64,000 bases of DNA from Amorphoplanes friuliensis DSM 7358 (GTDB lineage Bacteria; Actinomycetota; Actinomycetes; Mycobacteriales; Micromonosporaceae), in NCBI RefSeq assembly GCF_000494755.1, contig NC_022657.1, positions 4,502,001 to 4,566,000 on the forward strand, read 5' to 3'. Of this stretch, positions 53,653 to 62,150 are shown in pieces (the stretch's first letter is position 1; every line of letters starts with the position of its first letter). Made by a program: the position numbers and the translations under genes. Below the pieces are notes generated by a model, which was given only the letters and a program-made list of their open reading frames with translations, searched no databases and was not told the DNA's origin.

Positions 53653-54360
53653 GTGATCACTGTCGAGCACGTCACCAAGCGGCGCGGCCGCACCACGGTT
53701 CTGTCCGATGTGGGCTTCGTCGCCCGGCCCGGGCGGGTCACGGGGTTTCTGGGCCCGAACGGCGCCGGGAAGTCGTCCACGCTGCGGATCATTCTCGGGC
53801 TCGACCGGGCGCAGGAGGGGACGACCTCGGTCGCCGGTCGCCCGTTCGTGCAGTGGCGCCGGCCGCTGACGGTCGTGGGCGCGCTGCTCGACGAGGGTGG
53901 TGCGCACCGGTCGCGGACCGGGCGGGCGCACCTGCGCTGGATCGCGGCCAGCAACGGGCTGCCACGCTCGCGGGTCGACGAGGTTCTCGACCTGGTCGGG
54001 CTCACCGAGGCGGGCCGCAAGAGAGTGAGCACCTACTCACTGGGGATGGGGCGGCGGCTCGGGCTGGCGGCGGCGCTGCTCGGTGATCCGGGGGTGCTGA
54101 TCCTCGACGAGCCCGTCAACGGCCTCGACCCGGGCGGGATCCGGTGGATGCGGGGCTTCCTGCGGGAACGCGCGGCCGCCGGCGCGACCGTCCTGCTGTC
54201 GAGCCACCTGATGGGCGAGCTGTCCGAGACCGTCGACGACGTCGTGGTCATCGATCACGGCCGCATCGTGGCTCAGGGAACCCTGGCCGAGGTCACGGGC
54301 GACCACCACACGCTCGAGGACGCGTTCTTCGCGCTCACGCAGGCGGGTGACCGGTGGTGA
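53653..54360 (+). CDS. ABC transporter ATP-binding protein (exporter type)
   Basis: The 235-residue ATPase has Walker A GPNGAGKSS (34-42), signature YSLGMGRRLGLA (the SLGM form common in bacitracin/BcrA-type exporters), Walker B VLILDEPVNGLDP and the H-loop SSHLMGE. It pairs with the two small permeases that follow. Next to a NarL-type two-component system, such modules often confer resistance to a membrane-active compound. Its stop overlaps the first permease start. Confidence 0.9.
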   Translation: MITVEHVTKRRGRTTVLSDVGFVARPGRVTGFLGPNGAGKSSTLRIILGLDRAQEGTTSVAGRPFVQWRRPLTVVGALLDEGGAHRSRTGRAHLRWIAASNGLPRSRVDEVLDLVGLTEAGRKRVSTYSLGMGRRLGLAAALLGDPGVLILDEPVNGLDPGGIRWMRGFLRERAAAGATVLLSSHLMGELSETVDDVVVIDHGRIVAQGTLAEVTGDHHTLEDAFFALTQAGDRW

Positions 54361-55031
54361 GGGCCGAGCTGTTGAAGATTGCCGGGCTGCCGTCGGTGTG
54401 GGTGGCCGCGGCGATCGGGCTGTTCGCGCCCGCGCTGCTCGGGGTCGTCAACCTGCGGGCGCCCGGCACCGATCCCGATGCCGGTTACCTGGAGCTCACG
54501 GTCGGTGTCGTCGGCGCGCTGGTGCTGGGGGTGGTGACGGCCGGGAGCGAGTATCGGGGGCGGCAGATCACCACCAGCCTCGTCTGCGTTCCGTCGCGGG
54601 TCCGCCTCCTGGCGGCGAAGACGGCGGCGCTGGCCCTGACCGTGGCCGTGGTGGCCGTCCCGGCCTCGATCGCGTCCCTCGCCGTCGCGGGGACGCTGAG
54701 CGCCGGGGCGGTGCCACGGATCGCCGGTGTCACCGCCTACTGGGTGCTGAGCGCGCTCCTCGCGTACGGGATCACGCTCGTGGTCCGCAGCGGCGTCCTG
54801 CCGCTCACGGTTCTGATCCTGAACTCGTCGGTCGTGTCGGTGACCTATCTGCTGACCCGGGTGACGCCGTGGGCGACCTATCTGCCGGATCTGGCCGGGG
54901 CGCATCTGTTCATCCGCGAGACGAACGCCCCGATCGAGCTCGGCGCCGTCACCGGGGGACTGGTCATGGCCGGATGGACCGCCGCGGTGCTGGCCGTCGC
55001 CACGGTCGTCTTCCGGCGGCGGGACGCGTGA
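54357..55031 (+). CDS. ABC exporter permease 1
   Basis: The 224-residue protein has six hydrophobic segments and begins MRAELLKIAGLPSVWVAAAIG, the ABC2-type permease start. It contains EYRGRQITTSLVCVPSRVRLLAAK, the cytoplasmic loop that contacts the ATPase. GTG 54357 overlaps the ATPase stop (GTGA); GTG 54354 is also in frame. It is followed by a shorter homologue in the same transcript, so the membrane part is a heterodimer. Confidence 0.85.
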   Translation: MRAELLKIAGLPSVWVAAAIGLFAPALLGVVNLRAPGTDPDAGYLELTVGVVGALVLGVVTAGSEYRGRQITTSLVCVPSRVRLLAAKTAALALTVAVVAVPASIASLAVAGTLSAGAVPRIAGVTAYWVLSALLAYGITLVVRSGVLPLTVLILNSSVVSVTYLLTRVTPWATYLPDLAGAHLFIRETNAPIELGAVTGGLVMAGWTAAVLAVATVVFRRRDA

Positions 55032-55531
55032 ACCAGATCCGGGCGGAATTCCTCAAACTGCTCACCCTGCCCGCCGTCGCGCTGACCGTCACCCTCACCT
55101 GGGTGGTCACGGTCGTCGTCCCCCTCTCGTACGCCCGGACAGGCTTCGTGGTGTTCGGCATCCTCGCGGCCACCTCGGAGTACGAGGGCGGTCAGGTCCG
55201 CACCACGCTGCTGGCCGTGCCGCGGCGTCTCGACCTGGTGCTCGCGAAGACCTTCGTGCTGGCCGTGACGATCCTGCCGGTGGCGGTCGTGACCGTGCTG
55301 ATCGCAGGGGAGGGCAACCCCGCCTACCTGCTGCTGATCACCCTGCTGGCGGCGGCTGTCGGCACGATCCTGCGGAACGCACTGGCCGCCGTGGTCCTGC
55401 TGCTCAGCTATTTCGGAGTGCTCGGGCCCATCCTCGGCGACCGGATCAGCGACTCGCTGTGGCTGCCCGTGGCCTGGACGGCCGGCGTGAGCCTGCTGGC
55501 GGCAGCCACGTTCGTGGGCAGGGACGCGTGA
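55028..55531 (+). CDS. ABC exporter permease 2 (short)
   Basis: The 167-residue permease starts NQIRAEFLKLLTLPAVALTVTL and carries EYEGGQVRTTLLAVPRRLDLVLAK, clearly homologous to the loop of permease 1. It has only about four or five hydrophobic segments, fewer than its partner, because the region between helices 1 and 2 is shortened. It may be a reduced but working half or a gene that has lost a segment. GTG overlaps the first permease stop. Confidence 0.78.
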   Translation: MNQIRAEFLKLLTLPAVALTVTLTWVVTVVVPLSYARTGFVVFGILAATSEYEGGQVRTTLLAVPRRLDLVLAKTFVLAVTILPVAVVTVLIAGEGNPAYLLLITLLAAAVGTILRNALAAVVLLLSYFGVLGPILGDRISDSLWLPVAWTAGVSLLAAATFVGRDA

Positions 55532-55581
55532 CCTGAACGGGCGTTTGCGTCAGGATGAGGACGCCGGAAGGAGGAACGCTG

Positions 55582-56679
55582 ATGTCCCTGACGCACGGCA
55601 CGGTCGCCCCCGGCTTCGAGAAGGTCCGGGAGGTCTTCGCGGCGGAGGCGGCACGGCAGGACGACGTCGGCGCCCAGCTCGCCGTCTACCGGGACGGCCG
55701 GCAGGTCGTCGACCTCTCGACCGGTGACCCGGACGCGCTCACCGGTGTCTTCTCGGTCACCAAGGGCGCCGCCTATCTGGTCGTCGCGCTGCTGGTGCAG
55801 GACGGGCTCATCGACGTCGACCGTTCGGTCCGGCACTACTGGCCGCAGTTCACCTCCGACGTCACCGTGCGGGAGCTGCTCGGGCACCGGGCCGGGCTGA
55901 TCGGTGTCGACGGCGGCTTCGGCCCGCGGGAGATCGCCGACGACCGGATCATCGCCGAGCGGCTCGCCAAGCAGCGCCCGTACTGGCCTCGGGGTTCCGG
56001 GTACGGCTATCACGCCCTGGTGATCGGTGCCCTGGCCGGGGAGATCGTCCGCCGGGTCACCGGACGGTCACTGCAGCAGACGTACGAGCAGAGGGTGCGC
56101 GCCCCGTACGACATCGACTTCCATCTGGGGCTGCCCGCGGAGCTGGAGCCGCGCTACCACCCGGTCCGCTCGTCCACTGTGGAGGAGCTGCCGCCGGACG
56201 CCGGGAGCCTCGCGGGCATCGCGCTCAACCGTCACGCCGATCCGCCCACCTATCTCCCGGCCTTCCCGAACAGCCGGACCGTGCGCCGTCTCGGTCAGGC
56301 CTCGGCCGGTGGCGTGGCGAATGCACGAGGCATCGCGCGGTTGTATGCTGCGGCCCTGTCGGGCGTGGAAGGCTCTCCGCCGCTGCTGCGCCCGCGGACG
56401 ATCACGGACTTCGGCACACCCGGCGAGCCCGCCCCGGACCTGCTCACCGGTGTCACCGGCAACCAGTTCGGTCTCGGTTACGAGGCCCTCACGATCCGTT
56501 ACCCGTTTCTCGGCCCGGCCGCGTTCGGTCACTTCGGTGCGGCCGGATCCCTCGGCTTCGCCGACCCGCGCAGCGGTGTCGCGTACGGCTACACCCGGGA
56601 CCGATTTGCCCCGCCCGACGGCGGTGCGGTGGAGAACGACCAGTTCGCGGCGGCTGTCATTCAGGCAGTCGACGCCTGA
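55582..56679 (+). CDS. Beta-lactamase-family serine hydrolase (EstB-like)
   Basis: The 365-residue cytoplasmic protein belongs to the class C beta-lactamase/esterase family. The nucleophile and base are Ser58 and Lys61 (FSVTKGA), and Tyr143 in YGYHALV fills the Tyr site in the EstB-like branch. The end GHFGAAGSLGFADP supplies the HxG motif in place of KTG. No signal peptide is seen, which favours an esterase over a resistance enzyme. ATG 55582 follows GGAGGAAC. A 93-base gap separates it from the importer operon. Confidence 0.87.
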   Translation: MSLTHGTVAPGFEKVREVFAAEAARQDDVGAQLAVYRDGRQVVDLSTGDPDALTGVFSVTKGAAYLVVALLVQDGLIDVDRSVRHYWPQFTSDVTVRELLGHRAGLIGVDGGFGPREIADDRIIAERLAKQRPYWPRGSGYGYHALVIGALAGEIVRRVTGRSLQQTYEQRVRAPYDIDFHLGLPAELEPRYHPVRSSTVEELPPDAGSLAGIALNRHADPPTYLPAFPNSRTVRRLGQASAGGVANARGIARLYAAALSGVEGSPPLLRPRTITDFGTPGEPAPDLLTGVTGNQFGLGYEALTIRYPFLGPAAFGHFGAAGSLGFADPRSGVAYGYTRDRFAPPDGGAVENDQFAAAVIQAVDA

Positions 56680-56772
56680 TCGTCGTCTGCCGCCCGCCGG
56701 TGATCCACCCGGTAATCCCATGATCCACACAGCGGTGCCGTCCCTGTCGGCACCGATGAGATGGAGGACGAA

Positions 56773-57900
56773 GTGCGCACCCTTGCCCGTACCGCCGCGG
56801 CTCTGCTGGCGGTCACGACCTTTGCCGGCACGGCGGCCTGCTCGCCGCCCGAGAAGGAGAGCGCCGGAGCCTCCTCCGGTGCCGCCTCGGCCATCAGCGC
56901 CGCCGACCTCGGTGGTCTCGACGCGCTGGTCACCGCGGCCAAGGCGGAGGGCCAGCTCAACGTCATCGCGCTGCCGCCCGACTGGGCCAACTACGGCGAG
57001 ATCATCAAGGCGTTCGGCACCAAGTACGGCATCAAGGTCAATTCGGCGCAGCCGGACGCCTCGAGCCAGGACGAGATCAACGCCGCGGACCAGCTCAAGG
57101 GCCAGGACAAGGCGCCGGACGTGTTCGACCTCGGTGGCGCCGTCGCGACCGCCAACGTCGCCAAGTTCGCGCCGTACAAGCCGTCGACCTGGGCCGACAT
57201 CCCGGCCGAGCTCAAGGACGCGAACGGCACCTGGACGAACGACTACGGCGGCTACATGTCGATCGGCTACGACGCCGGCAAGGTGCCCGCGCCGACGTCC
57301 CTGGCCGACCTGCTCAAGCCGGAGTACAAGGGCAAGGTCGCCCTCAACGGTGACCCGACCCAGGCCGGCGCCGCCTTCGCGGGTGTTGTCATGGCCTCGC
57401 TCGGCAGCGGTGGCACCGCCGACGACATCGCGCCCGGTGTGGAGTTCTTCGGCAAGCTCAAGAAGGCCGGCAACTTCCTGCCCGTCGACCCGACCCCGGC
57501 GACCGTCGAGTCCGGCCAGACCCCCGTTGTCATCGACTGGGACTACCTGAACGTCGCCCAGGGCACCAAGCTCACCGGCAAGCTGGACTGGAAGACCGTC
57601 GTCCCCGCCAACGCGGTGGTCGGCTCGTACTACGTCCAGGCGATCAGCAAGGACGCCCCGCACCCGGCGGCGGCCCGGCTGTGGCAGGAGTTCCTCTACT
57701 CCGACGAGGGCCAGAACCTGTGGCTCAAGGGTGGTGCCCGGCCGGTGCGCGCCGACGCCATGGAGAAGGCCGGCACGATCGACAAGACGGCGTACGCCGC
57801 CCTGCCGAAGGCCGAGGGCACCCCGGTCTTCCAGACCGAGGCGCAGACCGCCAAGGCCAAGGAGTACCTGTCGGCCAACTGGGCGAAGGCCATCGGCTGA
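56773..57900 (+). CDS. ABC importer substrate-binding lipoprotein (Fe3+/polyamine/phosphonate type)
   Basis: The 375-residue exported lipoprotein has lipobox GTAAC (Cys23), then a Ser/Ala linker and a type 2 periplasmic-binding fold like AfuA, PotD or PhnS (LDALVTAAKAEGQLNVIALP, APDVFDLGG, YGGYMSIGYDAGKVPAPTSLADLL). No paired tyrosine motif for iron is plain, so the ligand is open. GTG 56773 is preferred, with GGAGGA at a proper distance, over ATG 56761 which overlaps that site. It heads the importer operon. Confidence 0.87.
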   Translation: MRTLARTAAALLAVTTFAGTAACSPPEKESAGASSGAASAISAADLGGLDALVTAAKAEGQLNVIALPPDWANYGEIIKAFGTKYGIKVNSAQPDASSQDEINAADQLKGQDKAPDVFDLGGAVATANVAKFAPYKPSTWADIPAELKDANGTWTNDYGGYMSIGYDAGKVPAPTSLADLLKPEYKGKVALNGDPTQAGAAFAGVVMASLGSGGTADDIAPGVEFFGKLKKAGNFLPVDPTPATVESGQTPVVIDWDYLNVAQGTKLTGKLDWKTVVPANAVVGSYYVQAISKDAPHPAAARLWQEFLYSDEGQNLWLKGGARPVRADAMEKAGTIDKTAYAALPKAEGTPVFQTEAQTAKAKEYLSANWAKAIG

Positions 57901-57902
57901 GA

Positions 57903-58823
57903 ATGGCCACCGTCACGGACAGCCCGGGCCTCCTGGCCCCCGTACCGGAGGTCCGGGCACCCCGCCGCAAGTTCAGTGCCGGGCGGCTCAGCAGCCTGCT
58001 CGGCACTGTCCCCTTCTTCACGTACGTGGTGCTCTTCCTCATCATCCCCACGCTGGTCGTGGTCATCGGTGCGTTCGCCGGTGACGGCGGCTTCACCCTG
58101 TCGAACATCTCGGCCCTGGGTGACGAGTACATCCTGGACGCGTTCGGGCGCAGCCTGCTGCTGTCCGCCGTGACCGCGGTCGTCGGTGCGGTCCTCGGCG
58201 CGGTGCTGGCCTACGCCCTGGCCACGGCCAAGCCCGGCGGGCTGCTGCGCCGCATGGTCACGGCCGCGTCCGGGGTGCTCGCGCAGTTCGGCGGCGTGAC
58301 GCTGGCGTTCGCCTTCGTCGCGACGATCGGCCTGTCCGGGTTCGTCACCGTCTTCCTGCGCGACCACGTCGGTGTCGACCTGTACGCCAACGGTGTCTGG
58401 CTCTTCGAGCTGCCGGGCCTCGTGCTGGTCTACACCTACTTCCAGGTGCCGCTGATGGTCATCGTGTTCCTGCCCGCCCTCGACGGCATCCGCCCGCAGT
58501 GGCGGGAGGCGACCGAGAGCCTCGGCGGGTCCACCTGGCAGTACTGGACGCGTGTCGCCGGGCCGCTGCTCGCCCCTGCGTTCCTCGGGTCGACGCTGCT
58601 GCTCTTCGCGAACGCCTTCTCCGCGTACGCGACGGCCGCCGCCCTGGTCAGTCAGGGCAACCCGATCGTGCCGTTGCAGATCCGCAGCGCCCTGACCAGC
58701 GAGGTTGTCCTCGGGCAGCAAAACCTCGGCAAGGCGATGGCGCTCGGCATGGTGGTCGTGGTCGCCGTCGTGATGACGCTCTACGCCCTGCTGCAGAAGC
58801 GGACCGCAAAATGGCTGGGCTGA
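57903..58823 (+). CDS. ABC importer permease 1
   Basis: The 306-residue permease has six membrane helices after a basic N-terminal tail and the EAA loop WREATESLGGSTWQYWTRVAGPLL, which docks the ATPase. It is the PotB-like half of a heterodimer. It starts two bases after the lipoprotein stop and overlaps the next permease by 13 bases. Confidence 0.9.
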   Translation: MATVTDSPGLLAPVPEVRAPRRKFSAGRLSSLLGTVPFFTYVVLFLIIPTLVVVIGAFAGDGGFTLSNISALGDEYILDAFGRSLLLSAVTAVVGAVLGAVLAYALATAKPGGLLRRMVTAASGVLAQFGGVTLAFAFVATIGLSGFVTVFLRDHVGVDLYANGVWLFELPGLVLVYTYFQVPLMVIVFLPALDGIRPQWREATESLGGSTWQYWTRVAGPLLAPAFLGSTLLLFANAFSAYATAAALVSQGNPIVPLQIRSALTSEVVLGQQNLGKAMALGMVVVVAVVMTLYALLQKRTAKWLG

Positions 58824-59605
58824 GGGCGCGCCGGGCGAACCGGCAGCGCGCGTTCCGCTGGACCGTGCTCGTCGTCGCGGGTGTCTTCTTCCTGCTGCCG
58901 CTCGCCGCGATGCTCGAGTTCACCACCCGCGACGGCGGCGGCACCTGGGCGCTGCTGGTCGACTGGCCACAGCTCAGCGCGACCTATCCGGACCTGGCCG
59001 AGGGTATCGTCGCGTCGCTGGGCCAGGCACTGCTGACCGCCCTGCTGATGCTGGTCCTGCTCGTGCCGACCGCGATCTGGGTACGGCTGCGGCTGCCCGG
59101 ACTGCGGCCGCTGGTCGAGTTCATCTGCCTGCTGCCGCTGACCATCCCGGCGATCGTGCTGGTCGTCGGGCTCGCACCCGTGTACGCGTGGGTCAACTAC
59201 TTCCTGGGTGGCTCGTCACTCACGCTGACTTTTGCTTACACGATCCTGGTCCTGCCCTATGCCTATCGGGCGATCGACGCCGGGCTGTCCGCGATCGACG
59301 TGCGGACGCTGGCCGAGGCCGCCCGCGGCCTCGGCGCGGGCTGGACGACGGTGATGGTCCGGGTCGTGCTGCCGAACATCCGCTCGGCCGTGCTCTCGGC
59401 GGCGTTCCTGACCGTGGCGCTGGTGCTGGGTGAGTTCACCATCGCCTCGCTGCTGAACCGCACCAACCTGCAGGTCGCGATCAACCTGCTCGGCAAGAGC
59501 AGCGCCACGATGTCGGTCGCGGTGTCCCTGGCCGCGCTGATCCTCGCGTTCGTCCTGCTCCTGCTTCTGTCCCTGTTCGGCGATCGACGAAAGGCGTCCC
59601 GATGA
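58811..59605 (+). CDS. ABC importer permease 2
   Basis: The 264-residue permease is the PotC-like partner, with six helices and the EAA loop TLAEAARGLGAGWTTVMVRVVLPNI. The segment TIPAIVLVVGLAPVY is typical of this family. Its ATG lies inside the last codons of permease 1 and its stop overlaps the ATPase ATG by four bases. Confidence 0.9.
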   Translation: MAGLRARRANRQRAFRWTVLVVAGVFFLLPLAAMLEFTTRDGGGTWALLVDWPQLSATYPDLAEGIVASLGQALLTALLMLVLLVPTAIWVRLRLPGLRPLVEFICLLPLTIPAIVLVVGLAPVYAWVNYFLGGSSLTLTFAYTILVLPYAYRAIDAGLSAIDVRTLAEAARGLGAGWTTVMVRVVLPNIRSAVLSAAFLTVALVLGEFTIASLLNRTNLQVAINLLGKSSATMSVAVSLAALILAFVLLLLLSLFGDRRKASR

Positions 59606-60624
59606 ACGGCGTCGCGGTTCACCTCGACGGCCTGCGGCGCAGCTTCGGCGGCGTGCACGCCCTCGACGGGCTGTCCCTCGAAATGCAGCCCGGCGAGCTG
59701 ATCGCGCTGCTCGGCCCGTCCGGCTGCGGCAAGACCACGGCCCTGCGCATCCTGGCGGGTCTCGAGGACGCCGACAGCGGCCGCATCCTGGTCGGTGGCA
59801 AGGACATCAGCGGCCTGCCGGCGAACCGCCGCGACATGGGCATGGTGTTCCAGGCGTACAGCCTCTTCCCGCACCTGACCGCGCTGGAGAACGTCCAGTT
59901 CGGTCTCAAGCTGCGCCGGCGGGCGTCCGGCGACCGGGCCGCGAAGATGCTCGACCTGGTCGGCATCAGCGCCCACGCTGCCCGCTATCCGCACCAGCTC
60001 TCCGGCGGCCAGCAGCAGCGCGTCGCCCTGGCCCGCGCCCTGGCCATCGAGCCGCAGGTGCTGCTGCTCGACGAACCGCTGTCCGCCCTGGACGCCAAGG
60101 TCCGGGTCCAGCTGCGCGACGAGATCCGCCGGATCCAGACCGAGGTCGGCACCACCACCCTGTTCGTCACCCACGACCAGGAGGAGGCGCTGGCGGTCGC
60201 GGACCGGGTCGGCGTGATGCGCTCCGGCCGCCTCGAGCAGCTGGCCGAGCCGTCCGAGGTCTACCTGCGCCCGGCCAGCGCGTTCGTGGCGGACTTCGTC
60301 GGTCTCAGCAACCGCCTGCCGGGCCGCCTCGACGGCGACGCCGTCTCGGTGCTCGGCACGCGCCTGCCGCTGGTCCAGCCGGCGTCTGGCGGGCCCGAGG
60401 TCACCGCCCTGGTACGCCCGGAGTCCGTCGACGTCGTCCCGGACACCGACGGCGACGCCCGCGTGGTGTCGACGACGTTCCTCGGCCCGACGAGCCGCGT
60501 CACCGTCGAGGTGGGGGAGTCGCTCGTGGTCGCCCAGGTGACGGGTGAACGCCTCGCGGACCTGGCGGTGGACACCCCCGTCCGCCTCGTCCTGCGTCCG
60601 GTCCCGGTCGCCCTCGAGGCGTGA
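59602..60624 (+). CDS. ABC importer ATP-binding protein
   Basis: The 340-residue ATPase of the Pot/Fbp/Phn type has Walker A GPSGCGKTT (38-46), Q-loop VFQAYSLFPHL, signature LSGGQQQR (133-140), Walker B LLLDEPLSALD (from 154) and the H-loop THDQEEA. A C-terminal TOBE-like domain (about 240-335; VTALVRPESVDVV, FLGPTSRVTVEV) follows. It closes the four-gene importer. The TOBE domain often binds a regulator or the ligand. Confidence 0.92.
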   Translation: MNGVAVHLDGLRRSFGGVHALDGLSLEMQPGELIALLGPSGCGKTTALRILAGLEDADSGRILVGGKDISGLPANRRDMGMVFQAYSLFPHLTALENVQFGLKLRRRASGDRAAKMLDLVGISAHAARYPHQLSGGQQQRVALARALAIEPQVLLLDEPLSALDAKVRVQLRDEIRRIQTEVGTTTLFVTHDQEEALAVADRVGVMRSGRLEQLAEPSEVYLRPASAFVADFVGLSNRLPGRLDGDAVSVLGTRLPLVQPASGGPEVTALVRPESVDVVPDTDGDARVVSTTFLGPTSRVTVEVGESLVVAQVTGERLADLAVDTPVRLVLRPVPVALEA

Positions 60625-60672
60625 ACGCTTCGTAGGATGGCGATCACGCTGCGCGGCTTGCTCTACTGATCT

Positions 60673-61068
60673 GTGCGCACCTACTACCGCGGGCCGGATG
60701 CCGCCGTCACCGACGAGCTGTTCATCTGGCAGTCGGGGGCGACCAGAGCCTTTGTCCTCGAAGAACTGCGCGACGTCGGCCGCGTCCAGCAGGAGTCGAG
60801 CCGGCTGAGCCGGGTCATCGCGGGAGTCCTGCTGGCCGTCGCCGGCGCGGTGTGGGTGCAGCTCGAGCTCCCGGCCCGCTGGTACGTCGGCGTGGGCGCA
60901 CTCGTCGCCGCCCTCGCGATCATCGGCTGGCCGTCCCACTCCCGCCGCTGGACGTTGAAGGCGGCGTACCGCGGCGAGGAGGACGTCACCCTCTACAGCT
61001 CGGCCGACCCGCGCGTCTTCAACCAGGTCGCGCGGGCGCTGGGCCGGGCCATCGAGGACTCCCGGTGA
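60673..61068 (+). CDS. DUF6232-like small membrane protein
   Basis: The 131-residue protein begins MRTYYRGPDAAVTDELFIW, the start of the DUF6232 family. It has two adjacent membrane helices (IAGVLLAVAGAVWVQL and WYVGVGALVAALAIIGW) and a C-terminal soluble stretch with YSSADPRVFNQVARALGRAIE. Its function is unknown. The gene is separate from the importer operon by 48 bases and precedes the Clp-N-like gene by 22. Confidence 0.75.
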   Translation: MRTYYRGPDAAVTDELFIWQSGATRAFVLEELRDVGRVQQESSRLSRVIAGVLLAVAGAVWVQLELPARWYVGVGALVAALAIIGWPSHSRRWTLKAAYRGEEDVTLYSSADPRVFNQVARALGRAIEDSR

Positions 61069-61090
61069 CAGCACTTCGTACCCTGCCGGG

Positions 61091-62146
61091 GTGACCCTCA
61101 CCCTCACCAGCACCGCGGCCGTCGTGCTGCAGGCGACCGCGTACCACGCCCTGGTCGACGGTCACGGGGTCATCACTCCCGCGCTCGCCCGGATGAGCGC
61201 CGCCCGCGCCGACCCCGTCTGGTCCCGCAGGGTTCTCGGCGCCGGCACCCACACCACCCGCTACCTGCTCGATCGTCCGCCCCGGCCGTCCGGGGTGCCG
61301 GCCGTCGACCGTCTCTTCCCGTACGCGGGGGAGCTCCGCGAGGCGACCTGGCGGGCCGCCCGCAACCGCAAGCACGAGGTCCTCGGCGAGCCCGACCCGG
61401 TCTGGGGCCGGGAAATCCGTGCCGCCCTGGAGCTGGCGGAGTCCGTGGCGGTCGGCCCCTGGCTCGGGATGCCGGAGCTGCTCTACGGGCTGATCCACGA
61501 CGCCCCGGACCAGCCCGACCTGTGGCGCCGGCTGCACGCGGGCGGTTTCCCCGCCGACACCACGCCGTACGCGCCCTTCTACGACACCGCCGACCTGGGC
61601 GACGCACTCTTCGACCGGGCGAACCCGCCGTCGCGCTGGATCCCGCGGCTGATGGGCCGGTACCTGGACAGCGCCATCGGCGGCCCGGTCCTCGCCGTCG
61701 TCGAGGAGGAGTCCCGGCGCCAGGCGGTCCAGCTCGGCCACGACGTGGTGCAGACCAGCGCGGTCCTGCTCGCCGTGCTGGACATCGCCGAGCAGATGCG
61801 CCTGACGGACACCCGGTTCCACGGGCGCTACCGCCGCGACAACAACGGCGCCGCCCTGCTCACCGCCCGCGGGCTGACCCGCGCGGAGGGCCGCCGCGCG
61901 GCGTGGCCGGTGGTGCTCGAACACGCCGCGGAACCCACCGACGACGTCACCCGCCTGCTCTTCTCGGCCACCAAGCCCGAGGATCCGGTCTGGACGGCCG
62001 AGGCGATCGAGCTCTTCGAGGAAGCCGGCCGCTTGGCCCGCAGTAAAGGCACCAAGGTCTACGGCACGTCCCACCTCGTCGAAGCGCTGGACACCGCGCC
62101 CGCGCCCGCGGCCCACCGCCTCCTCGCCGACCTCGAAAAGGCCTGA
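61091..62146 (+). CDS. Clp-N-repeat-like helical protein of unknown function
   Basis: The 351-residue soluble protein appears to hold two or more helical repeats resembling the ClpA/ClpC N-domain: LELAESVAVGPWLGMPELLYGLIHD, then SSRWIPRLMGRYLDS and finally ELFEEAGRLARSKGTKVYGTSHLVEALDT, the GTSHLVEAL phrase being close to Clp-N. No AAA+ domain follows, so it would be an adaptor or a stand-alone Clp-N protein. The assignment is from pattern alone. It precedes the MFS gene by four bases. Confidence 0.6.
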   Translation: MTLTLTSTAAVVLQATAYHALVDGHGVITPALARMSAARADPVWSRRVLGAGTHTTRYLLDRPPRPSGVPAVDRLFPYAGELREATWRAARNRKHEVLGEPDPVWGREIRAALELAESVAVGPWLGMPELLYGLIHDAPDQPDLWRRLHAGGFPADTTPYAPFYDTADLGDALFDRANPPSRWIPRLMGRYLDSAIGGPVLAVVEEESRRQAVQLGHDVVQTSAVLLAVLDIAEQMRLTDTRFHGRYRRDNNGAALLTARGLTRAEGRRAAWPVVLEHAAEPTDDVTRLLFSATKPEDPVWTAEAIELFEEAGRLARSKGTKVYGTSHLVEALDTAPAPAAHRLLADLEKA

Positions 62147-62150
62147 CCGC

